6,326 bases of DNA from positions 1 to 6,326 of the forward strand of contig JBBRLG010000436.1 of assembly GCA_038231495.1 (NCBI GenBank), written 5' to 3'. The stretch comes from JBBRLG01 sp038231495. Lineage in GTDB: Bacteria; Planctomycetota; Planctomycetia; Gemmatales; Gemmataceae. Of this stretch, positions 1 to 4,655 are shown one piece after another. Numbering within the stretch: position 1 is the first letter of the stretch; every line of letters starts with the position of its first letter. The position numbers and the translations under genes are program-made. The notes beneath the pieces are model-generated. The model ran no database searches. It was not told the origin of the DNA and worked only from the letters and a program-made list of their open reading frames with translations.

Positions 1-138
1 AGGGAGGCCGGGGACCGAAAACTGACAGCCGGACGATCTGCTGCCTGCCGAAAAGGCATCGATTCGGCCCCGAGGGCTTGAGAGCGCACGGAAAAACACG
101 GGTTTCCGTCACTAGCAAAAATCGAGCCGAACACTATT
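1..138 (-). mobile_element. MITE copy A, partial (cut by window start)
   Basis: The reverse complement of 138-1 aligns base for base with 773-910 of the complete element downstream, with about 10 mismatches in 138 by hand count (roughly 93% identical). The terminus at 114-138 matches both terminal inverted repeats of the complete copy and ends in CACTATT. The inner end of the element lies beyond base 1, so about 112 bases are expected outside the window. No coding potential is seen. A T-tract followed by CTCT begins 12 bases after the terminus (151-160), as at the other element ends. This copy is inverted relative to copy B, so the two flank the toxin-antitoxin pair as an inverted repeat. Confidence 0.85.
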
Positions 139-229
139 GATCGACGCCTGTTTTTTCTCTGGCGGCGCTGTCGTCGCTGTGCAACAATTCGAGTTGGCTT
201 CCCAAAGGGGGTGCCCATTCCAGACCGGG

Positions 230-236
230 GGAGGTG
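230..236 (+). promoter_or_regulatory. Strong ribosome binding site of the antitoxin gene
   Basis: GGAGGTG lies 5 bases before the ATG at 242. It fixes this ATG as the start and excludes the upstream TTG-initiated extension, whose first codon overlaps the MITE terminus. Confidence 0.75.
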
Positions 237-241
237 AGTCT

Positions 242-460
242 ATGTCGCAGCTACTTGAACATGCTTTCGCGGAAGCACGCAAACTACCCGACGCGGAACA
301 AGATGCAATCGCGGCACTCATCTTAGAGGAGATTGAGGACGACCGGCGCTGGGAGGAGGCGCTGGCCCGCTCGCCAGCCAAGTTGGCAGCCTTGGCAACA
401 CGCGCCGAGGAACAGGTCCGGGCCGGCCGCTGCCGTACAGCGGGGTTTGACGAATTGTGA
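242..460 (+). CDS. Antitoxin-like protein of a RelE/ParE-type toxin-antitoxin pair
   Basis: A 72-residue, acidic, predicted all-helical protein. The N-terminal half (about residues 1-40) has an amphipathic pattern with LPDAEQDAIAALILEE, followed by a DDRRWEEAL stretch. The C-terminal tail (EEQVRAGRCRTAGFDEL) resembles the toxin-binding tail of small antitoxins paired with RelE/ParE-type toxins in planctomycetes and cyanobacteria. No classical ribbon-helix-helix or HTH DNA-binding domain is evident. The start is ATG 242, supported by GGAGGTG at 230-236. Its TGA stop overlaps the GTG of the toxin frame (GTGA), the usual translational coupling of such pairs. The antitoxin is intact although the toxin frame is interrupted. 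Function is inferred from architecture and partner; no specific family name can be assigned with certainty. Confidence 0.8.
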   Translation: MSQLLEHAFAEARKLPDAEQDAIAALILEEIEDDRRWEEALARSPAKLAALATRAEEQVRAGRCRTAGFDEL

Positions 461-756
461 ACTCCGTTGTCACCGAGGACTTTATGGATTGCTACGCGCG
501 TCTACCCGAAGAGGTGCGGGAGCAGGCGCGGCGCACCTAGGGGCTGTGGCGGGCGAACCCCTCCCATCCGGGCCTGCGTTTCAAACCGATCAGAGGGCAC
601 GCAGGTCTCTACTCGGTGCGCGTCGGTCAAGGGTGGCGGGCGCTGGGGCGTCTGGAGGGGGACACGGTCACCTGGTTCTGGATCGGTTCGCACGCGGAAT
701 ACGATGGCTTGATTGGCCGAGGTGCCAGTGCCACTGCCGAAAAGGAAAGCGAATAG
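457..756 (+). pseudogene. RelE/ParE-type toxin, interrupted by an in-frame TAG
   Basis: The frame starts at GTG 457, overlapping the antitoxin stop, and would encode 99 residues. After 27 codons a TAG at 538-540 interrupts it. The frame then stays open to TAG 754-756. The translation after the stop carries family hallmarks: LWRANPSHPGLRFKPI, then YSVRVGQGWRALG, then DTVTWFWIGSHAEYDGLI. In related toxins the position after the helix 'RQARRxY' is usually Tyr, so TAC or TAT to TAG by one base is the simplest explanation. Toxins of this fold are typically ribosome-dependent mRNA interferases or gyrase poisons; which applies here cannot be told. The N-terminal 27-residue product would lack the beta-sheet core, so the gene is probably inactive unless the amber codon is read through or the base is a sequencing error. 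Copy B of the MITE begins 16 bases after the second stop and does not cut the frame. Confidence 0.82.
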
Positions 757-761
757 AAAAA

Positions 762-772
762 GCGAACGAACC
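762..772 (+). repeat. Target site duplication, left copy
   Basis: GCGAACGAACC directly abuts the left terminus of MITE copy B and is repeated exactly at 1023-1033. Confidence 0.85.
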
Positions 773-1022
773 AATAGTGTTCGGCTCGATTGTTGCTAGT
801 GGCGGAAACCCGTGTTTTTCCGTGCGCTCTCAAGCACTCGGGGCCGAATCGCTGCCTTTTCGGCAGACAGCAGAACGTCCGGCTGTCGGTTTTCGGTCCC
901 CGACTTCCCGTGGGGATAGTGAACGGACGTTTGCTTCCACGGTGCGATGTCTGCTCTAAACCATTGACTGCCCGGAAAACGAGAGTGAAAACTCGTCAGC
1001 AAAAATCGAGCCGAACAGTATT
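773..1022 (+). mobile_element. Complete 250-bp MITE (copy B)
   Basis: The terminal inverted repeats are 773-797 and 998-1022 (25 bp, 23 matching). They read AATAGTGTTCGGCTCGAT inward from the left and AATACTGTTCGGCTCGAT inward from the right. Both ends are abutted by the same 11-bp sequence (762-772 and 1023-1033), a perfect target duplication that dates the insertion as a single transposition event. No transposase or credible ORF lies inside; the frames crossing it are accidental. An internal CTGCC/GGCAG hairpin (852-866) and a CCGGCTGTCGGTTTTCGG segment are seen. The left 138 bases recur inverted at 1-138. The 11-bp duplication is compatible with an IS4-like DDE transposase acting in trans, among others, but the parent element is not identifiable from this window. 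Confidence 0.88.
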
Positions 1023-1033
1023 GCGAACGAACC
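1023..1033 (+). repeat. Target site duplication, right copy
   Basis: GCGAACGAACC abuts the right terminus of copy B and is identical to 762-772. A seven-base T-tract and CTCTT follow at 1035-1045. Confidence 0.85.
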
Positions 1034-1127
1034 CTTTTTTTCTCTTCAAAGTGATAAATTGTTCCTGGCCCTTTTTCCTATCCGCCATCGGGAGATTGGA
1101 CTCCACCGTCACTGCCGTGAGTTTGCC

Positions 1128-1904
1128 ATGCTTGTCGACTACCTCAAAAGCATCAGCCATTTCATGCGAAATGGGTATCCTACCGCTGCCGAGCAGTCGT
1201 TACGCAAGTTCATCGAATCAGCCGACCCCTCAACTCTACGCGACAACGAAGCGGCTATTCGCTGTGGCATCGCCGAATTCTTTGTTCCACGTCAACGCGC
1301 CGCGTTAACCGAGTTGTTGGGTGCAAGCCTTCCGCCTCCGCCACCGGCAATGGAAATGGACCCCTTCGACGCACCGCAGTCGCAGGGGTATCCGCCAGAC
1401 AGCCAGATCGACTTCTCACGCTTTGACGGCTCTTGCAAGTTTGCGGACATCCCGAAGGAGTTCGGCGGCCAGACTATACCGTATGGAATTCTACTCAACA
1501 CCGTTGAGTGGTACGAGCGCAGGACGCCGATCCTCGACCGCGACAGTCACAAATGCCAGGGCACCGGCTGCCAGGGTGTTTCCACGGTGCTCCAGGTACA
1601 CCACCGTTTCTACATCATCGGCAAGAACGGGATTGAATTTAGGCTGCCGTGGGACTACCCGGACACGGCTTTGGTTACACTTTGCAAGGATTGCCACACT
1701 GCTTTGCACCGCGATCACAAGGTATCCGTATACGAAGAGGTAGGCAGCAAGTTAGTGAAAAAAGACCTTCGCTCTTGCAGCAGGTGCCTCGGCTCCGGTT
1801 GGTTTCCCCAATGGTTACACATCATGAATGGCATTTGCTTCAGATGCAAAGGTGCGCGTTTTGAAGAGGAGATCATCGCCGCATTTGTACCGGCCTTGTC
1901 GTAA
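1128..1904 (+). CDS. HNH-nuclease-like protein with C-terminal CxxC...CxxC zinc cluster
   Basis: 258 residues from ATG 1128. The frame is open upstream to a TTG at 1059, but no convincing ribosome binding site supports either start, so the start is moderately sure. Residues 1-66 look helical and match nothing I recognise; a proline run (69-73) acts as a linker. Residues 132-195 form an HNH/treble-clef module: RTPILDRD, C143-x4-C148, LQVHH (H158-H159), PWDYPDTALVTLC, C186-x2-C189, H190 and H194. The four cysteines would bind structural zinc and H158/H159 would supply the catalytic His. The canonical Asn before the second cysteine pair is Ala181 (TALVTLC), with D177 or D179 as possible substitutes. 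Residues 217-240 form a second cluster, C217-x2-C220-x-G ... H231 ... C237-x2-C240, resembling a zinc ribbon. No signal peptide or membrane segment is seen. Base composition looks lower in GC than the genes to the right, and the gene is ringed by repeats, consistent with acquisition. Nuclease activity and any defence role are inferred. Confidence 0.82.
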   Translation: MLVDYLKSISHFMRNGYPTAAEQSLRKFIESADPSTLRDNEAAIRCGIAEFFVPRQRAALTELLGASLPPPPPAMEMDPFDAPQSQGYPPDSQIDFSRFDGSCKFADIPKEFGGQTIPYGILLNTVEWYERRTPILDRDSHKCQGTGCQGVSTVLQVHHRFYIIGKNGIEFRLPWDYPDTALVTLCKDCHTALHRDHKVSVYEEVGSKLVKKDLRSCSRCLGSGWFPQWLHIMNGICFRCKGARFEEEIIAAFVPALS

Positions 1905-1922
1905 GGGGGAAATCAAAGGAAT

Positions 1923-2084
1923 CGGAAAGGAAAAGGAAAGGAAAAGAGGACGCAGCTCGGAAAGGAAAAAAGGACGCAGTTCGATTTGCCTTGACCGGAA
2001 AGAGCGGCCCGCACGGAAAGGAAAAGGAAAGGAAAAGAGGACGCAGCTCGATTTGCCTTGACCGGAACGAGCGGCCCGCACGGA
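1923..2084 (+). repeat. Overlapping purine-rich direct repeats
   Basis: Two repeat pairs interleave. A 37-base segment at 1923-1959 recurs exactly at 2014-2050 (period 91); it is nearly all purine at its start (GGAAAGGAAAAGGAAAGG) and ends AGGACGCAGCTCG. A 46-base segment at 1972-2017 recurs at 2039-2084 (offset 67) with two mismatches (1980/2047 and 2001/2068); it runs from GGACGCAG through TTTGCCTTGACCGGAA to CCCGCACGGA. A shortened middle copy of the purine unit spans 1959-1983. The pattern implies nested or slipped duplication of a unit made of a purine tract plus a GC-rich tail. No coding or CRISPR character is seen. Confidence 0.85.
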
Positions 2085-2115
2085 GGATACCAGCGTAAAG
2101 AAAAAGGGACGGGCA

Positions 2116-2261
2116 CGAATGGCATTAACTTAAGACGTTTGCGGCCCGGCGAGCCCGAAGCGCGACGCAAGGGCGAGCAGGCAAGTGCTTGGAATTACGC
2201 TGCTCGCCCTTGCGTAGCGCTTAGGGCTCGCAGCGTTTTCTCCTTAATTGAATGCCATTCG
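2116..2261. repeat. 146-bp imperfect palindromic element
   Basis: The termini CGAATGGCATTAACTTAAG (2116-2134) and, reversed, CGAATGGCATTCAATTAAG (2261-2243) match at 17 of 19 positions. Inside is a second, stronger inverted repeat: 2149-2180 against 2200-2231, 32 bases each with about two mismatches, including ACGCAAGGGCGAGCAG in both arms. The loop is 19 bases (2181-2199). The RNA or single strand could fold into one very long hairpin. No clean target duplication is visible; the adjacent pentamers GGGCA and GGACA differ by one base. It looks like a REP/MITE-type dispersed palindrome and could incidentally stop transcription between the HNH gene and the genes to its right. Confidence 0.82.
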
Positions 2262-2427
2262 GGACAGCGGCCCCATTTTCCCATCTTCTCCCCTCCATCC
2301 ACGAACCGCGACTCGTCTGGCATTTTTCCGCCCGGCAGTGCAAGATGCCCCCGTGCCGACGAGCGGCTCACCTTTGCACTTACCCTTCTTGCCTGCTCGA
2401 CCGACAAAGACCCCGGACTCGGTTTGC

Positions 2428-2432
2428 GAGGA
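2428..2432 (+). promoter_or_regulatory. Ribosome binding site deciding the GTG start at 2440
   Basis: GAGGA lies 7 bases before GTG 2440. The frame itself is open further upstream to TTG 2248, but only the GTG is preceded by this motif and followed at once by a signal peptide. Confidence 0.65.
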
Positions 2433-2439
2433 TGGATCC

Positions 2440-4521
2440 GTGAAGCACTCCGTTGCTCGTTCGCTCTATTTGGCCACGTTCTTTTTCCTGGCGTTCGGCC
2501 TGCTCTCGGTCCCACGGGCGGCACCGTCCGCCGCGGAGGGTGCGCTCAGCCCGCCGACCGGGCGCGTGGTCTATCTCGCCGGCGAAATGCCCGACGAGCA
2601 ACTGATTGCACTGGGCAGCGGTTTGGCGAACGCCGAGCGTCCGGCCACGCTGCTGATCGACACCACCGCCGCGACGCCCTACACGAAAATGTTCCTCCGT
2701 TCGTACCGGCCCGACCGCGTGGTTCCCGTCGGCGGCTTTCGCGACGGTCTGGGAGGTCGCGAGGAGAGCCTTAACTGCAATTTCGCAAAATCGCCGACCG
2801 GGACTGACGGCCAACCGCTCGATTGGTGGGCGAGCGTGTACACGAACCCGACGGCGGTGGTGGTGTGTCCCGCCGAGCCGCGCGGGCAACTGTTGCAAGC
2901 CGCGTGTCTGGCCGGCGCGCTGCGTGCGCCGCTGTTCATTTGCCAGGGGCGTCCGGAAGAAACGGCAAACCTTAAAGCACTGATCGAGCGCTGGCACGCC
3001 CACGACGTTTATCTCGCCGGCAGCGCCCGCAAGCTGAGTGCGGCGCTGCCCGGCGTCCACGGCATCCGCCTGGCCGACGAGGCCGCCGTCGCCGCCGCCC
3101 ACGTCAAACAACTGGCGAAACGCGGGCCGATTGAAACCGTCGTCGTCGCCAACCCGGCCGACGCCCGCGACGGGCCGGCCGGCATGTCCCGACTCGCGCC
3201 GTGGATCGCCGTGCGCCACCGCGCGGCCCTGCTTTTGACCGACGCCTGCGGCAGCAACGTCGAGAACCTGTTGCGGACCGCCGTCAAACAGGAGTCAATG
3301 AGCAAGGCCGAGTCAGTGATCCTCGTCGCCAACCTGGTGTCGATTCCGATGGAGCAGCGGCTCAACCCGATCCCCGGCGACAAGGATCCCGTCATCGACC
3401 TGGAGCCGTTGACGCCCACCGGCAACGAACCGTACACCTTCGCGGTCGGACGGCTATTCCACGAAGACCCGGCCGTCGTGCCACTGATGCTGGCCCGCGA
3501 GGAACTGTTGCACTCCAAGACGACGCCCCCACGAGCGCTGGTGGCCAGCGACCCCGGCGGCAGCCTGGCCATGCTCGAAATTTTCTCGCGCAACACGGTC
3601 AAGGAGCTGCGCAACGCCGGCTACGAGACGAAGGCGCTTTACGGCAAGGATGTGAGCGGGGACGACCTGCGCAAGCAGATGCCCGACCACGACATTTTTC
3701 TGTGGGAAGGCCACCACAACACCCTGATCCGCGACTGGGCATTCCCCAGCTGGGACGAGCCGCTGCCGCCGTCGCTCGTATTCTTGCAAAGTTGCCTGGC
3801 GCTAAAAGAAGCCAAGGTGCAGCCACAACTCAGCCGCGGCTCGGTGGCGGTGGTCGGCTCCTCGACGCGCATGTATTCGGCCTCGGGCGGCGCTTATGCG
3901 CTGGCGTTCTTTGACGCCTTGCTTTACGAGCACCAATCGCTCGGTTGCTCGTTGCGGCAGGCGAAAAATTTCTTGTTGGCGTACACGCTGCTCAAGGAAA
4001 AGCGGCTGGGCAAGGACATCCAGCGCAGCGGCGCGAACCTGCGGGCCGCGTGGGCCTTCACCCTGTGGGGCGACCCGACGTTGACGATGCAACGGGCGGA
4101 AGTGCCGGAGTCCGCGCTGCCGCACGTCCGGCACGAGGTCAACGGCAACACGATCGTCCTGGACATCCCGACGGAGACACACGGCCTGGTGAAGTCCGCG
4201 AAATACCAGGTCGAAATGTTACCCAACGGACGTCTGGCTGGCCTGATCCGCAAGGAGAAGGAGGACGACACGCAACCGCTGGTGCCGTTCCTCTTCGCGG
4301 AGGTTCATTTGCCGAAGGGCAAGCCGGGGCAATTGCCGGTGCTGCACGGCAAGCTGCCCTCCAGCCGTTACGTCTTTTGTTGGGACGAGCGCCGGCAGAG
4401 CGGGTATCTCCTGGTCCAGCCGCGTGCAAATGAGGACAAGGAATTGCGCTTCCACGTCGAATGGGTTTCGGCCGAGGTCGTGCGTGCGGGGACTGCGCCG
4501 GCCGCGGTGGGCGGAAATTAG
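2440..4521 (+). CDS. Secreted C25 (gingipain/caspase-like, clan CD) peptidase-like protein
   Basis: 693 residues from GTG 2440. Residues 1-33 form a signal peptide: K2/H3/R7, then a hydrophobic core (LYLATFFFLAFGLL), then a PSA-AEG type cleavage site, so the protein is exported. Residues about 40-200 contain two alternating segments (GRVVYLAGE...VVPVGG and AVVVCPAE...LRAPLFICQ...VYLAGSARKL) resembling cell-wall-binding repeat 2, in which a 'data-access' strand pattern alternates with 'V.ilGG'. From about 320 the C25 pattern appears: FAVGRL (334-339), ALVASDPGG, then DIFLWEGHHN with H425/H426, then PSLVFLQSC with C452, then a SSTRMYSASGG loop, and the closing WGDPTLTM (543-550) typical of gingipain-like domains. 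H425 or H426 with C452 fits the clan CD His/Cys dyad. A C-terminal beta-rich tail (about 555-693) follows. The substrate is unknown. It is probably co-transcribed with the transglutaminase/7TM gene 134 bases downstream. Peptidase activity is inferred from motifs; a pseudoenzyme cannot be excluded. Confidence 0.78.
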   Translation: MKHSVARSLYLATFFFLAFGLLSVPRAAPSAAEGALSPPTGRVVYLAGEMPDEQLIALGSGLANAERPATLLIDTTAATPYTKMFLRSYRPDRVVPVGGFRDGLGGREESLNCNFAKSPTGTDGQPLDWWASVYTNPTAVVVCPAEPRGQLLQAACLAGALRAPLFICQGRPEETANLKALIERWHAHDVYLAGSARKLSAALPGVHGIRLADEAAVAAAHVKQLAKRGPIETVVVANPADARDGPAGMSRLAPWIAVRHRAALLLTDACGSNVENLLRTAVKQESMSKAESVILVANLVSIPMEQRLNPIPGDKDPVIDLEPLTPTGNEPYTFAVGRLFHEDPAVVPLMLAREELLHSKTTPPRALVASDPGGSLAMLEIFSRNTVKELRNAGYETKALYGKDVSGDDLRKQMPDHDIFLWEGHHNTLIRDWAFPSWDEPLPPSLVFLQSCLALKEAKVQPQLSRGSVAVVGSSTRMYSASGGAYALAFFDALLYEHQSLGCSLRQAKNFLLAYTLLKEKRLGKDIQRSGANLRAAWAFTLWGDPTLTMQRAEVPESALPHVRHEVNGNTIVLDIPTETHGLVKSAKYQVEMLPNGRLAGLIRKEKEDDTQPLVPFLFAEVHLPKGKPGQLPVLHGKLPSSRYVFCWDERRQSGYLLVQPRANEDKELRFHVEWVSAEVVRAGTAPAAVGGN

Positions 4522-4546
4522 CGATCGAAAGGGCGAGCATCGAGGC

Positions 4547-4566
4547 GTAATCCCCACGTGGATTAC
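4547..4566. other. Perfect hairpin / inverted repeat between the two right-hand genes
   Basis: GTAATCC (4547-4553) pairs exactly with GGATTAC (4560-4566) around a six-base CCACGT loop; the centre CCACGTGG is itself palindromic. No T-tract follows, so it is not a classical terminator. It begins 25 bases after the first gene's stop and could be an mRNA-processing or stabilising stem, or a dimeric-regulator operator. Confidence 0.5.
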
Positions 4567-4640
4567 ACCCCCGACACCTCGGGCGTACCCCTCCACCCTC
4601 GCCAGGAGTGCGCGCAGGATTTTAGGCAGGAACGGGTCCA

Positions 4641-4648
4641 GGAAGAGG
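4641..4648 (+). promoter_or_regulatory. Ribosome binding site of the transglutaminase/7TM gene
   Basis: GGAAGAGG lies 7 bases before ATG 4656 and supports that start over the in-frame ATG four codons later (4668). Confidence 0.6.
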
Positions 4649-4655
4649 CAAGCGC

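Larger units (their letters stand above)
1905..2439. other. 535-base gene-free spacer with repeats
   Basis: No coding sequence is supported here. The open frames over 1815-2170 arise from the low-complexity GGAAAGGAAAA tract and resemble no protein family. The region holds overlapping purine-rich direct repeats (1923-2084), an imperfect palindromic element (2116-2261), and then about 180 bases (2262-2439) in which only the ribosome binding site before GTG 2440 can be named. A promoter for the right-hand genes should lie in this last segment, but no clear -35/-10 pair is visible. Confidence 0.7.

Noticed and set aside
333..959. 208-residue + frame crossing the toxin and the MITE
   Set aside because: It overlaps the antitoxin and toxin in another frame, is arginine-rich and low in family character, and runs through non-coding MITE sequence.
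1..1022. Composite transposon carrying the toxin-antitoxin pair
   Set aside because: Copy B has its own perfect 11-bp duplication on both sides (762-772, 1023-1033), so it inserted alone. A composite would be duplicated only at the outer ends.
1021..1058. Promoter for the HNH gene (TTGCGA ... GATAAA)
   Set aside because: The spacing of 26 bases between the two hexamers is too long for a sigma-70-type promoter.
790..1308. 172-residue + frame from the MITE into the HNH gene
   Set aside because: Its first half is MITE sequence and its second half is out of frame with the well-supported HNH gene; no ribosome binding site.
1828..2061. Lysine/arginine-rich frame over the purine tract
   Set aside because: A by-product of GGAAAGGAAAA repeats; no start signal and no recognisable protein pattern.
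1923..2084. CRISPR array
   Set aside because: Repeats overlap with different periods, are low-complexity, and there are no regular unique spacers or cas genes.
2149..2231. Rho-independent terminator of the HNH gene
   Set aside because: The stem is far longer than a typical terminator, lies 245 bases after the stop, and is followed by only a short mixed TTTTC, so a dispersed palindrome explains it better.
2248..2439. 64-residue upstream extension of the peptidase gene from TTG 2248
   Set aside because: The extension begins inside the palindromic element, lacks a ribosome binding site, and would bury the signal peptide that starts at GTG 2440.
2252..2443. 63-residue frame whose TGA overlaps GTG 2440 as a leader peptide
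   Set aside because: It begins inside the palindromic element and has no convincing start or composition; the overlap could be chance.
2380..3219. 279-residue minus-strand frame
   Set aside because: Antisense shadow of the GC-rich peptidase gene; Arg/Gly/His-rich with no family features.
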